From assembly GCA_040776805.1 (NCBI GenBank), contig JAXGZS010000005.1, positions 124,001 to 188,000 on the forward strand: a stretch of DNA of 64,000 nucleotides. Direction: 5' to 3'. The translations under genes and the position numbers were made by a program. Each line of letters opens with the position of its first letter. Position 1 is the first letter of the stretch. The notes under the pieces are model-generated. The model was not told the DNA's origin. It was given only the letters and a program-made list of their open reading frames with translations, and searched no databases. The DNA is from UBA7702 sp040776805 (GTDB taxonomy: Bacteria > Bacillota > Dehalobacteriia > UBA7702). Below are positions 9,767 through 19,314 of the stretch, piece after piece.

Positions 9767-10730
9767 TTATTTGATAAAGGGGAACGACAACTGCAGCGTA
9801 GTTCCCTTATTGATCTCGCTGTTGATATCCCAGGCACAATCACTGCCAAAATGAAGCTGCAAACGGCGTAAAACGTTGGTCATGCCGATACCGCTGACTT
9901 GACCGCCTTTGGTGGAGCGAATTTTTTCCAGTTTAAAAATACTCTTTTGTTGCTCTTTGCTCATACCCACGCCGTTATCAGATACTTCCAAAAAGACGTT
10001 GCCGTTTTCCAACCAACCTTGGATAGAGATGATGCCACCGCGCTTCGTCGGTTCCAAACCGTGTTGACAGGCGTTTTCCACCAAAGGCTGCAAAATCATA
10101 CAGGGCATTTTGGCCATGGCAATGGAGGGCTCGATATCAATACGGTGACTGATACGCCCTTGAAAACGGGTTTCCTGGATCATCAGATAGTCGGTGACGG
10201 TGCGGACCTCTTCTTCCAGGGTCACGGTATTTCTCACCTGATAAAGGCTATATCGCATCAGCCGCGCCAGGGCGGAAACGAGTTTTTCGGTATGCTTATC
10301 CCCCTCAATCAAGGCAACGCGGCCGATGGTATTGAGGGAATTGAAGAGAAAATGGGGACTGACCTGATACTGCAAGGCGGAAAGCTGGGCGACTTTCAAT
10401 TCCTCTTCCAATTGATGTTGTTTTTTCATAAAGGCCGTATACGTTTTTTGCTGGCCTTCCAAATCGCGGCGCACTTCCACGTTTTCAATGAGGTCCACGA
10501 TTTTCTTACCGGTAAGTCCCAAGAAAAGACAGAGGGCGTCGCACTGAGCCCGGGAAAGAACGGGCACCTCAGGACAACGATCCAAATTGCTCACATCTTC
10601 CAGAAAGTGGCCGCAAAGGAGCGTGTGCCGATGCCGACGTTTTCATTAGTCAGCGGATAGCGATTTCAAGAGACCACAGCGGCAGCGATAGGCCACCGCC
10701 TTGTGGGGGTTTCCACTCGCCCATGGTCAA
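9767..10730 (-). pseudogene. PocR-domain histidine kinase with a broken sensor end
   Basis: The downstream part (from GTG at 10594, 275 residues) is an intact LytS/YesM-type kinase core. It has the phospho-acceptor region QYQVSPHFLFNSLNTIG, N box LVENACQHG, G box DNGVGM and GIGMTNVLRRLQLHFGS. Upstream, PocR-like sensor sequence is still recognisable but split among three frames: AVAYRCRCGL at about 10.69-10.72 kb, NENVGIGT at about 10.63-10.65 kb, then LLCGHFLEDV running into the open frame. A TGA at 10643-10645 blocks the main frame. I infer a gene whose 5' sensor half has been lost to several small indels. Translation from the internal GTG could still give a sensorless kinase core, so function is not excluded. 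Confidence 0.7.
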
Positions 10731-12688
10731 ATAAAGGGGAAATTAGCTCATATTTTTTCAGCGTTTCCTGCCACGGTGGCATTGGGTAGCGCAAGAGGCA
10801 AAAGCCTCGCCGCCCGCAAGATTTTACCTTTTTATCCCTAAAGACTCATATCCATGATCATTCTTTAAAGACAATTCCCAGGGTGGCGGTCGTCCGTCAT
10901 GGCCCGGCCAGACTATCGTGGGACAACAGCTTTTCCGGAACATTTTGATGATCATCAATGAGTTTACGCACCGCTCATGGCGCGTCAGGGCTGACCGTCG
11001 GCGCCAAAGGCGGAAGGCGATATCTTGTTTCAACGCAACGCACCCGCCCGACAACATGATATAGATTATGTTTCACGCCGGAAAGGGCTGATCATCACCT
11101 ACTACCGATACCCCCGTTGTGGTCAAAAGAGCGGAAAGGCAAAGAACTATCGGTTGATATTGACTGGCAACTGCAGAAGAAGACATCGACGCCAAGATCA
11201 ATCACTTCAAAACCCAGCCTCTAATACCGGAAGCAAGTAGGTTGCACCGATATCATGAAGGTCTCCGCTCCTTACCGAAGCAGGGATTTTCCCTCAGATA
11301 AGAATCTCTTCGCGATTGAAGCAGATGAGATGAATGAATCTTCATTCCTTCGCAGACGCCCGGAGATACTAAAAGTTCCGTTACGTAAAATCTCGTTTTT
11401 CAAAGCGGTCGCCGATCAGGTGCATGGCACGAGCAAACCGATATTGATTACATCTAATTTGACATCGTTGCCGTCATCGAGCTTTCTGGATCAGTCTTCT
11501 TACGTCACTCCGCATCACATTGTAACGGCGTGGATCAGTTCTTCATAAGCGTTTTTTCATTGCCAAACCTCAATTTTTCTCCGTTTTAACCATATATTGG
11601 CTAAAAATGACTTTTAGTATTTTTATTATCATAAATTCCTGGTAAAAAAGCGTTTTCTTCCGTTTAACCCCAAATCCTTCGGCAATCTCCACCAATTTTT
11701 CAGCCTTGGTGGCTCATGCCGCTTTTCCCCCGCGGCCGGATCGACCCAGAGCCGTCGTAATTCCGTTCAGGAGCAAGTCGGGGTTGGCTTTTCGCAGCAC
11801 CGCCGCCTCACGGGAGGAGATAGGCTGTCAAAGGCCCCGCCGCTCCTCGATTTACGAATGGCCCACCTGTTGCACAGAAAGTCACGGTCTTCAAGTCGCC
11901 AGATCAAATTACGCTGGCAGTTGATATTGTTATAGATACCCTTTTGATGCGCTCGTTTTCCAAAAGATAGCAGCGCCTGATGGGCCCGATGTTGATCCAA
12001 AATTCCACAGTCGGCATTTTTCGAATAAACACGTATTGATTTTTGCGTTTACAGATCCTGGCGTAATATTAAAATCAATCGTCAGCTTTTGCGCCCAACT
12101 GTGCGTGCTCCTGATGGCCTGGACGACAATCTCAGATGATAGGCCCCCTCAGGATTATTCACGGAACCACTGCCCAAACACCCTCACACCACATATAACC
12201 GCTTATTATATCTGTCAATGAATCTATGGAAAACACTTTTCAAATTGTTCCCAAGCCCGGTCTCATCCATGAAATAAGCAGATAAGACATCTTTGACTTC
12301 CTCCTGATAGGGAATCCAGTTCTATTGGCGAGTTCGTCTTTTGAGGCACGTGTGTTTGCCGCTTCATGTAATCTCCAGGATCTGATAGCTCTTTGAGCCA
12401 ATTTAAATATCTTTTTTCGCCACCTGCAGCGTTTTCCGTGGTAATGGCCAGCGTAAGCCATCTGCCGTGAATGGCGATAGTGCCGACATCTTTGATCGGC
12501 AAAAACTCCGCCATCTGACAGCAGCAATATGGATGTGCCGTGATACGCTGGCTGTTATTTTTTGGTCAGGAAAAAAAACTGGTCATCTCATTAAGTACGC
12601 TGGCAGGAAGGATGCGAGTTCATCAGCTCGTGCCGGCCAAAACCTCCTCTTGTTGAGGGCAGATGACCGATGCGCAATTTGCGCTTTT
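10731..12688. other. About 2 kb of decayed, non-coding DNA
   Basis: No frame on either strand has a credible start, ribosome site and recognisable product; the longest frames are under 100 codons and overlap on both strands. Both borders are damaged genes (PocR kinase on one side, yvcK on the other). In many Firmicutes whiA follows yvcK; I cannot recognise whiA here. I read the stretch as remains of one or more genes after deletions and indels, origin unknown. Confidence 0.6.
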
Positions 12689-13789
12689 TTACAATATCGT
12701 TTTCCTGTGGCAAAATTGTTTTTCGCAAGCTCGCTCATTTCGGAAAGAAGGCGGTGTGACGATGACTCCATCAGCGCTCTTTTCGGAGAGGAGGCGATGA
12801 GGCACCGCATGATCGGATGCTTCGCTTCGGTTTCCTTCTGGGTCATGATATTGGCGACGCAATGGGCCGGCACCGGCGGCTTCGACCAAAGCGTCGATAA
12901 TGCCGGGAACCAGAAGATTCGGAATGATGCTTGTATAGAGGCTGCCGGGGCCAAGTAAGATGAGATCGGCATCCATAATGGCGTCGATGGCCTCGGCGTT
13001 GACCAACACATTGCGGGGCTTTAAAAAAACCTCGTTGATTTTACGCCAATCTTGCACAATGGTAGTTTCCCCAAAAAGCTCCGTTTCATCATCCATCACG
13101 GCGCCTAAAATCACGTCGTCCAAAGTAACGGGAATTACTTTGCCGCGAATGTTCAAAACGCGGCCGATGTCCCGCACCGCGGAGGCGGCGTCACCATTGA
13201 TGTCGGTGAGCCCCGAGATCAGCAGATTCCCTAAGGAATGCCCTTTGAGCTCGGCAGGGCTTTCAAATCGGTAATTAAAAAGTTTTTCCATAATCCCTTC
13301 CCTGGGGGAAAGAGCCACGAGACAGTTGCGGATATCCCCGGGAGGCAGCACCATATTGCCTTCCAGAAGACGGCCGGAGGAACCGCCGTCGTCGGTCACC
13401 GTGACGATGGCGCTGATGCGGTGAGTCACCTGTTTCAAGCCCCGCAAGATGGTGGAAAGACCGGTGCCGCCGCCGATGGCGGTGATTTTCAGCCCATATT
13501 CCAGCTTCGCTTCTTTGCTCGCCTTATCCCTAAAAGCCGCCCGGCGGCGGGCGATGTTCATCATGCGGCGGTATTTATCCTTCGCCGCGTATAAAAGGCC
13601 GACGCCGATCAGAAACAACAATAGCGCACAAACCCAAACCACCAGGGAGGAGAAAGCGGAATCGGAAAATACGAGGCCAAAGCAACGCAGATATTTCATG
13701 GCCAGCATAAAGAGGCCCAGGGCAATCAAAAAGACCGCCGCCACCCAATAAGGCAACCAAGCGCCTCGGAGGGAGTGTTTTCTTTTCAT
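12689..13789 (-). pseudogene. yvcK: YvcK/CofD-like gluconeogenesis factor, 3' end frameshifted and truncated
   Basis: YvcK proteins bind UDP-sugars and affect carbon flux and cell shape. The 366-codon frame has two N-terminal membrane helices (about 13-33, 47-67), then the CofD-like Rossmann core: AIGGGTGLSTILRGLK, VTVTDDGGSSGRL, PPGDIRNCLVAL, GHSLGNLLISGL and LLGPGSLYTSIIPNLL. After about residue 300 the expected core continues in a different frame (HCVANIMTQKETEA, about 12.82-12.87 kb) and then returns to the first frame (SEASDHAV). At least two indels therefore interrupt it, and the last 40 residues match nothing expected. It starts at ATG 13789, overlapping the rapZ stop by four bases. 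The remaining core is probably non-functional. Confidence 0.8.
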
Positions 13790-14652
13790 CGGTTTCCTCC
13801 CCGCCAGACGTCGTTATGGTTCACCGTGCAGAAATAGCCTGCTTTTTCCACCATTTCGGCGATCTTTTCCGCGAAAAAGACGCTGCGGTGCTGGCCGCCG
13901 GTGCAACCCACGGCAATAACCAGGTTATCCCTGGTGCGTTTCTCAAAATGGGAGAGGATAAAGGTTAAAAAATCCTCGATTTTGACCAAAAACTCTACGG
14001 CTTCCGGGGCGGCCATAATGAATTCTCCCACAGCGGTATCTTTGCCGGTGAGGGGTTTTAAAATTTCGTTATAAAAAGGATTGGGCAGAAAACGCACGTC
14101 AAAGACGAAATCCGCGTCTTGGGGCACACCGTACTTATAGCCGAAAGAAACCACGTTGACCAAAATATGGGGTTTTTCGCTGTCGCCATAGATGAGCCGG
14201 GCGTATTCCGCCAAATCGTTTCCCCTCATGCGGCTGGTATCGATTTTACGGTCGGCGATCTTGCGCACCGGAGCCATGATCTTTTCCTCCTCCTCAATGG
14301 CGGAGAAGATGCGGATTTCGCTGCTTAAAGGATGCCGGCGGCGGGTTTCGTGAAAGCGCCGTAAAAGCACTTCTTTGGCGGCTTCCAAAAAGACGATTTC
14401 CGCTTTGACCTCTTCCTCGGGAAAGCGGTTAAGATTGCTAAAAAATGAATGAAAATGGCCGTTTTCGCGGATATCCACGACAATCGCCGCCTTTTTCACC
14501 TCGCGTTCTTCGGAATTGAGCAATTTAATGAGGTCGACAATGAGCTCCACCGGCAGATGATCCACGGCGTAATAGCCGAGATCCTCCATAATGCGGAGCA
14601 ACTGGGTTTTGCCGGCTCCGGACATACCGGTGATGATTTTCAGTTCCAGCAT
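13786..14652 (-). CDS. rapZ: RNase adapter / nucleotide-binding protein RapZ (YvcJ)
   Basis: RapZ-family proteins bind nucleotides and, in enteric bacteria, guide RNase E to a small RNA; the Firmicute role is less clear. The 288-residue protein has a Walker A loop (GMSGAGKTQ), a Walker-B-like VVDIREN, and the C-terminal family signature GCTGGQHRSVFFAEKI. GTG at 14658 lies only two bases from GAGGAG; ATG at 14652 is eight bases away and is the better start. It overlaps yvcK by ATGA. The pair is a standard Firmicute arrangement, usually followed by whiA, which is absent here. Confidence 0.95.
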   Translation of the reverse strand: MLELKIITGMSGAGKTQLLRIMEDLGYYAVDHLPVELIVDLIKLLNSEEREVKKAAIVVDIRENGHFHSFFSNLNRFPEEEVKAEIVFLEAAKEVLLRRFHETRRRHPLSSEIRIFSAIEEEEKIMAPVRKIADRKIDTSRMRGNDLAEYARLIYGDSEKPHILVNVVSFGYKYGVPQDADFVFDVRFLPNPFYNEILKPLTGKDTAVGEFIMAAPEAVEFLVKIEDFLTFILSHFEKRTRDNLVIAVGCTGGQHRSVFFAEKIAEMVEKAGYFCTVNHNDVWRGGNR

Positions 14653-14783
14653 AAACACACCTCCTCGATGTGATCTCTTGGCCGCAGCAAGAGGCTTTGG
14701 TCACCCATAAAGAAGCGCGCAAACGACGCTCCCTTCTACTTTATGATAACACATGAAAACAAAAAAGAAAAGGGGCAACGGCA

Positions 14784-15449
14784 TCAGACATCCGTGAAAC
14801 GAAAACGGTTTTTCTGAAATTCAATGACCCGATCATCTCTGAGCTTGCACAGTTCCCAGGACATCGCCGACCGTTCCACGCTGAGATAATCCGCCAGCTG
14901 CTGACGGTTAAAAGGGATTTCAAACCATTGGGTGGGATTTTCCCCGGCAGCGTCGGTCAGATAGGAAAGCAGTTTCTCCTTGGTGGTACGTTTTGACATA
15001 TGCTCCATCTTGGCATTGAGGGTATGGTTTTTGGCGGCAATCAAAGTCAGCAAATTGCGGATCAGCCGCTGATGAAACAGGCAGGCCGAGGGGCATTGTG
15101 TCGTCACCCGGCCAATATCAAGAAAGAGCACTTGGGTTTTTTGCGCCGCAATCACGTTAACGTTGCTTCGCGTCTGCCCCATACAAGCCAATTCCTCTCC
15201 GAAAAGCAGCGAGGGGCCGACTTCCGCCACAAGATTGCTGTTGCCGTTGTGATCTTCTTTGGTCAGGTAAACGCGGCCCTTCAGTACGAGACCGATCTCG
15301 AAGACAGGGTCGCCCATATGGAAAACGGTCTCTCCTTTTTCATAGCTACGCACATAAGCGTCGAGACATTTCAGCATGGACGACAGATCTTTTTCTTCGA
15401 TACCGGCAAAGAGGGGACTATTTCGTGTTGTGGCGGAAATTTGTTTCAT
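14784..15449 (-). CDS. Crp/Fnr-family transcription regulator (HcpR-like by context)
   Basis: The 221-residue protein has an N-terminal cyclic-nucleotide-binding-type beta-roll (about 15-130) and a C-terminal winged helix (about 150-215; recognition helix near RQQLADYLSVERSAMSWEL). The cysteines (CLDAY, CMGQT, CPSACLF) do not form the N-terminal cluster of classical FNR. ATG at 15449 follows AGGGAGC; an upstream in-frame ATG has no ribosome site. It is divergent from a ferredoxin-hcp operon with 89 bases between starts and a dyad operator in that gap. Crp/Fnr relatives called HcpR control hcp in many anaerobes in response to nitrosative stress; that role is inferred. Confidence 0.88.
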   Translation of the reverse strand: MKQISATTRNSPLFAGIEEKDLSSMLKCLDAYVRSYEKGETVFHMGDPVFEIGLVLKGRVYLTKEDHNGNSNLVAEVGPSLLFGEELACMGQTRSNVNVIAAQKTQVLFLDIGRVTTQCPSACLFHQRLIRNLLTLIAAKNHTLNAKMEHMSKRTTKEKLLSYLTDAAGENPTQWFEIPFNRQQLADYLSVERSAMSWELCKLRDDRVIEFQKNRFRFTDV

Positions 15450-15462
15450 AAAAGCTCCCTTT

Positions 15463-15478
15463 TGTTGTATTTCCAACA
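15463..15478. promoter_or_regulatory. Candidate Crp/Fnr operator in the regulator-hcp intergenic region
   Basis: TGTTG-N6-CAACA is an exact dyad. On the plus strand a TATACT at 15500-15505 is a reasonable -10. A start site about seven bases on would place the dyad centre near -41.5, the class II position for activation by Crp/Fnr proteins. Spacing is seen; the function is inferred. Confidence 0.5.
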
Positions 15479-15538
15479 GATTTTATGATTTTATTATATT
15501 ATACTCAAGGCAGAAAAGCAAGAAAGGACGGTTGCCCA

Positions 15539-16258
15539 ATGATCAGAAAAATCATTCGTATTGACGAAGAAAAGTGCAACGGCTGCGGTCTCTGCGTGAA
15601 CGCCTGCAGCGAAGGAGCCCTTGCCATCGTGAACGGCAAAGCCAAACTCATGCGGGAAGATTACTGCGACGGCCTCGGTAACTGTCTGCCGGTCTGTCCC
15701 GAAAACGCCATTTCCTTTGAGGAACGGGAAGCATTACCGTTTCAAGAAGAAGCGGTCAAACAGCATCAAAGGGAAATGGCTCAGAAAAAAGCGGAGACAA
15801 CAACTTTAGCCTGCGGTTGCCCCGGCTCCAGTGTACGTTCCCTATCAGCCCCGAAAAGAGTCAAAAAAGAGAGGCGTACCGGCGGCGCTTTGCGCCAATG
15901 GCCGGTACAGATCAAACTGCTTCCGACGGCAGCGCGGTTTTATCAAAACGCCGACCTCCTAATTGCCGCTGATTGCTGCGCCTACGCCTACAGCGCCTTT
16001 CATCATGATTTCATTCAGGGAAAGATCACCTTGGTAGGCTGCCCCAAGCTGGACAATGTCGATTACAGCGAAAAGTTGACGGAAATCTTTTCAACCAATG
16101 AGATTAAAAGCGTCACTCTCACTCGGATGGAAGTTCCCTGCTGCGGCAGCATGGCAAAAGCCGTGAAGACCGCCATCAAAAACAGCGGCAAGCAACTGCC
16201 GCTCACCGTATACACGATCTCTGCCGAAGGGCAGATCGTGAAGAAGGAGGAATTTTAA
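15539..16258 (+). CDS. 4Fe-4S dicluster ferredoxin-like protein co-transcribed with hcp
   Basis: The 239-residue protein starts with two 4Fe-4S binding motifs (CNGCGLCVNACSEGA and a second CDGLGNCLPVCPENA). The C-terminal half carries further cysteines (ACGCPG, ADCCAY, VGCPKLD, VPCCGSM) and may bind another cluster. ATG at 15539 follows AAGGACG. Its stop is two bases before the hcp start, so the two are translationally coupled. Such proteins regularly precede hcp in anaerobes and are thought to feed electrons to Hcp; direct evidence for this member is lacking. Confidence 0.88.
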   Translation: MIRKIIRIDEEKCNGCGLCVNACSEGALAIVNGKAKLMREDYCDGLGNCLPVCPENAISFEEREALPFQEEAVKQHQREMAQKKAETTTLACGCPGSSVRSLSAPKRVKKERRTGGALRQWPVQIKLLPTAARFYQNADLLIAADCCAYAYSAFHHDFIQGKITLVGCPKLDNVDYSEKLTEIFSTNEIKSVTLTRMEVPCCGSMAKAVKTAIKNSGKQLPLTVYTISAEGQIVKKEEF

Positions 16259-16259
16259 G

Positions 16260-17852
16260 ATGGAACAACTGATGTTTTGTTACCAATGCGAACAGACCGC
16301 CCAAGGGAAAGGCTGCACCGGGAAAGCCGGAGTTTGCGGCAAACCTTACGATGTCGCTGATTTGCAGGACAAAGTGACCGGCGCCCTCATCGGCCTCGCT
16401 TTGGCGGCCAGAGACGGCGGCCATACCGAAAAAACCGATGAAATCATCGCCGAAGGTCTTTTCAACACCATCACCAACGTTAACTTCAACCGTGAAACGT
16501 TAGAAGCGCTGCTTACAAAAATCCACGACGAAAAAACCGCCATCAGCCAAAAATGCAACCGCTGCGAAATCACCTGTGATAAATTCGACGACTACGATAT
16601 CACCGCCATCTGGCAAGATCACGAAGATATCCGCTCCTTGAAATCGCTGATCCTCTTCGGCCTGCGGGGCATGGGCGCTTACGCCTACCACGCCATGGTC
16701 TTAGGTTACACCAGTGAAACGGTTTCCGCCTTCTTCTATAAGGGTTTGGCCGCCCTTTCGGAACAGCACAGCGTGGAAGAATTGATCGCCCTCGCCATGG
16801 AACTGGGTCAAGCGAACCTCGCTTGCATGGCCTTGCTGGATAAAGCCAATACGGAAACCTACGGCGCGCCCACCCCCCATACGGTGCCCCTCTCCATCGA
16901 ACCGGGTCCCTTCATCGTCGTCACCGGCCATGATCTCCTCGATTTGGAAAAGCTGTTGCAACAAACGGAAGGCAAAGGCATCAACATTTATACCCACGGG
17001 GAGATGCTGCCGGCCCACGGCTATCCCGAACTGAAAAAATACCCTCACCTCAAGGGCAATTTCGGCACCGCCTGGCAAAATCAGAAAAAAGAATTTGACG
17101 GTATTCCGGCGCCGATCCTCTATACCACCAACTGTCTTACGCCACAAAAACCCAGCTACGCTGATCGCATTTTCACCACCGGACCCGTTTCCTGGCCCGG
17201 CGCGCCCCACATCGACGAAGACAAGGATTTTACGCCCGTGATTGAAAAGGCCCTGGCTTTGGGAGGCTATCAAGAAGCCCATCCCATGACCGGAATCAAC
17301 GGCGGCTCTTTTGTCACCACCGGTTTCGGCCATCAGGCCATTCTCAACGCCGCGGAGGTTATCGTTAATGCGGTAAAGAGCAAAAAACTCCGTCACATCT
17401 TCCTTGTGGGCGGCTGCGACGGCGCCCGCATGGATCGGGTCTATTATACGGATTTCGTGAAACAGACTCCTGCCGACACCATCGTTTTGACCTTGGCCTG
17501 CGGCAAATACCGTTTCAATGACCTTGATCTCGGCAACCTCGGCGACCTGCCCCGGCTGCTGGATATGGGCCAGTGCAACGACGCCTACGGCGCCATCCGC
17601 GTGGCCAGCGCCTTGGCCGATGCTTTTGAATGCGGCGTCAATGATTTGCCCTTGACTCTCGTCCTTTCCTGGTATGAGCAGAAGGCTGTCTGTATCCTGC
17701 TCTCTCTCTTATCCTTAGGCATCAAGGATATTTATCTTGGGCCGACGCTGCCGGCGTTCATCTCCCCCAATGTTTTAAATTACCTTGTGGAGAACTTAAA
17801 CATCCATCCCGTTTCCACACCGGAAGCGGATTTGAAAAAAATCCTCGGTTAA
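16260..17852 (+). CDS. hcp: Hybrid-cluster protein (hydroxylamine reductase / NO reductase)
   Basis: Hcp carries a 4Fe-4S cluster and a hybrid Fe-S-O cluster. It reduces hydroxylamine to ammonia in vitro and acts on nitric oxide in vivo. The 530-residue length is that of class I. The N-terminal cluster motif CYQCEQTAQGKGCTGKAGVC and the hybrid-cluster ligand regions CNRCEITC, NCLTP, GGCDGARMDR, LACGKYRFN and GQCNDAYGAI are intact. ATG at 16260 follows AAGGAGG. Together with the ferredoxin and divergent Crp/Fnr regulator it forms a nitrosative stress unit. Confidence 0.98.
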   Translation: MEQLMFCYQCEQTAQGKGCTGKAGVCGKPYDVADLQDKVTGALIGLALAARDGGHTEKTDEIIAEGLFNTITNVNFNRETLEALLTKIHDEKTAISQKCNRCEITCDKFDDYDITAIWQDHEDIRSLKSLILFGLRGMGAYAYHAMVLGYTSETVSAFFYKGLAALSEQHSVEELIALAMELGQANLACMALLDKANTETYGAPTPHTVPLSIEPGPFIVVTGHDLLDLEKLLQQTEGKGINIYTHGEMLPAHGYPELKKYPHLKGNFGTAWQNQKKEFDGIPAPILYTTNCLTPQKPSYADRIFTTGPVSWPGAPHIDEDKDFTPVIEKALALGGYQEAHPMTGINGGSFVTTGFGHQAILNAAEVIVNAVKSKKLRHIFLVGGCDGARMDRVYYTDFVKQTPADTIVLTLACGKYRFNDLDLGNLGDLPRLLDMGQCNDAYGAIRVASALADAFECGVNDLPLTLVLSWYEQKAVCILLSLLSLGIKDIYLGPTLPAFISPNVLNYLVENLNIHPVSTPEADLKKILG

Positions 17853-17890
17853 GAATTTCTACAGAAAGCCCCTTTCCCAAAGAGCCATCA

Positions 17891-17936
17891 AAGAAGGTGT
17901 CCCAACGGTCACAAAAGACCTTGGGACACCTTCTTT
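17891..17936 (+). terminator. Rho-independent terminator after hcp
   Basis: AAGAAGGTGTCCCAA pairs with TTGGGACACCTTCTT through an inner GGTC/GACC stem, followed by TTTCTA. It lies 38 bases after the hcp stop and may also serve the convergent lipoprotein gene. Confidence 0.85.
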
Positions 17937-17939
17937 TCT

Positions 17940-18339
17940 ATGATTGGTAGGTGAACCCGGCGTCATCCATGCGGCACTGCCATAACCCGCAGGGTCATCG
18001 TCCTTCTAAAAAACCGCGCCAAGGGTTTTCCCACGGTATTACATAAAAACAGGACTCTCCTCAGCGCAAGGATTCCTACTTCGCTCCCCCACCCTTTTCC
18101 GCCTTCCCGTGGCAAAACTTCTCCGTGGGTTTTTAAAAAAGGACTTCGCGTCACGGCAACCGTTATCTGCCGGAGCATTTCATCCCGAGTCCATAACGCT
18201 AACGCTGATTGCTGAAATGAAACGATATGATGATAGCGCAGGCTTTTTATTTTCAACGCTTTTTTCCGCCATCAAACTGTTTCCCACCCCATCTCTTCAC
18301 CGAGATCACAGGGATCGCGCCGCGCATCTGCTTCATTCC
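17940..18339. other. Intergenic stretch, nothing recognised
   Basis: The roughly 400 bases between the hcp terminator and the convergent lipoprotein gene hold only short overlapping frames on both strands without ribosome sites. No repeat, RNA or mobile-element signature is visible. Confidence 0.5.
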
Positions 18340-19314
18340 TCATTCCGCCATACGGTAGAGCGGAGGAAGCCCCTTTTCCAAGCGCTCCAACGCAATCAAG
18401 GCACAAAAGGCCTGTTCTGTTGCCATTTGGTCGGAGCTGTCTACAGACAGTGTATGGGCAAAAGAACCGTCGCCCAAAGCATAGGTCAACAGGTGATCCG
18501 CTACCGTCACGTTGTTTTTGATAAAACGCACATCATCCCTGCCGATACCGAGGGAGCAAAGCGCTACCAGAACCTGGGCGTCGGTTTCGGCGCTGTCCTG
18601 CTCTTCGAAACGAAAGCCGCCGTCTTCCTGTTGCGCGGAAGAAAGAAAACCGAGGGCTTTTTCCGCCGCCGCAGCAACTTCGCTCCGATCCACGTAGTTG
18701 GATAGCGCCGTTAAGGCCATGGCGGTAATATCGGCGTCACCCTCTGCCATACCGGGAGTAAGGGAAAAACCGCCGTTATCCATCTGACAGCTTAAAATTT
18801 CCTCAATATAAAGGTCGCGGGTAGCTTGATAAGGAGCATCACTGCATTGCGGGATTGCATAATTTCCGGCATCCAGGGCCAGCAACGCCCAAATGGGCCC
18901 ATTGATCCCCTGGAGCGAGGTTTTTTCAAAATCAGCTAAGGGCATCAATATATTGTACCCCTCCACATCGGTGGGATCCTTGCCAATGGCGGTAAGAGCT
19001 AAGATCAGCCGAGAATACTCCGAATTTTTTGATTGATCAAGAATACCGTTGCAGTCTTTCACATAATTGATAACATTGTCATAATACGTATCGAAATACC
19101 CCGCCGGCACCTTGTAACCGCCGCGGGCAAGGCCGATCACTAGCCAATCGCCACCCACAGAACCGAAAGTCGGTTCGGTGACGGTTTCACAGAGATAGGA
19201 AGCCGTTGCTGCCGCCGCCTTTTCCGTACTGCTTTTTTCGTCCCGTTGATCGCAGGCACATAAAAAGCCCAGGGCAAAAAAACAGAGCAACAGGGATATA
19301 CATATTTTTTTCAT
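18340..19314 (-). CDS. Lipoprotein with prenyltransferase/squalene-cyclase-type toroid repeats
   Basis: The 324-residue protein has a lipoprotein signal peptide (MKKICISLLLCFFALGFLCAC, lipobox Cys at about 20 or 21). The rest is made of repeated helical pairs with the motif family Q.DNGGF / Q.EDGGFRF / TAMALTAL / TDAQVLVAL, typical of alpha/alpha-toroid proteins. Secreted relatives in Firmicutes often occur with DUF4430 or cobalamin-related surface proteins, but none is adjacent here. It should be anchored on the outside of the cytoplasmic membrane. No catalytic motif can be named, so binding or scaffolding is as likely as catalysis. Confidence 0.8.
   Translation of the reverse strand: MKKICISLLLCFFALGFLCACDQRDEKSSTEKAAAATASYLCETVTEPTFGSVGGDWLVIGLARGGYKVPAGYFDTYYDNVINYVKDCNGILDQSKNSEYSRLILALTAIGKDPTDVEGYNILMPLADFEKTSLQGINGPIWALLALDAGNYAIPQCSDAPYQATRDLYIEEILSCQMDNGGFSLTPGMAEGDADITAMALTALSNYVDRSEVAAAAEKALGFLSSAQQEDGGFRFEEQDSAETDAQVLVALCSLGIGRDDVRFIKNNVTVADHLLTYALGDGSFAHTLSVDSSDQMATEQAFCALIALERLEKGLPPLYRMAE

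Noticed and set aside
11025..12527. Transposase-like remains in the decay zone
   Set aside because: Short cysteine- and basic-rich peptides such as RYPRCGQKSGK hinted at a zinc-ribbon transposase, but no DDE motif or terminal repeats could be followed.
17963..18256. A 97-codon minus-strand frame after hcp
   Set aside because: No ribosome site, no motif, and composition like the surrounding non-coding DNA.
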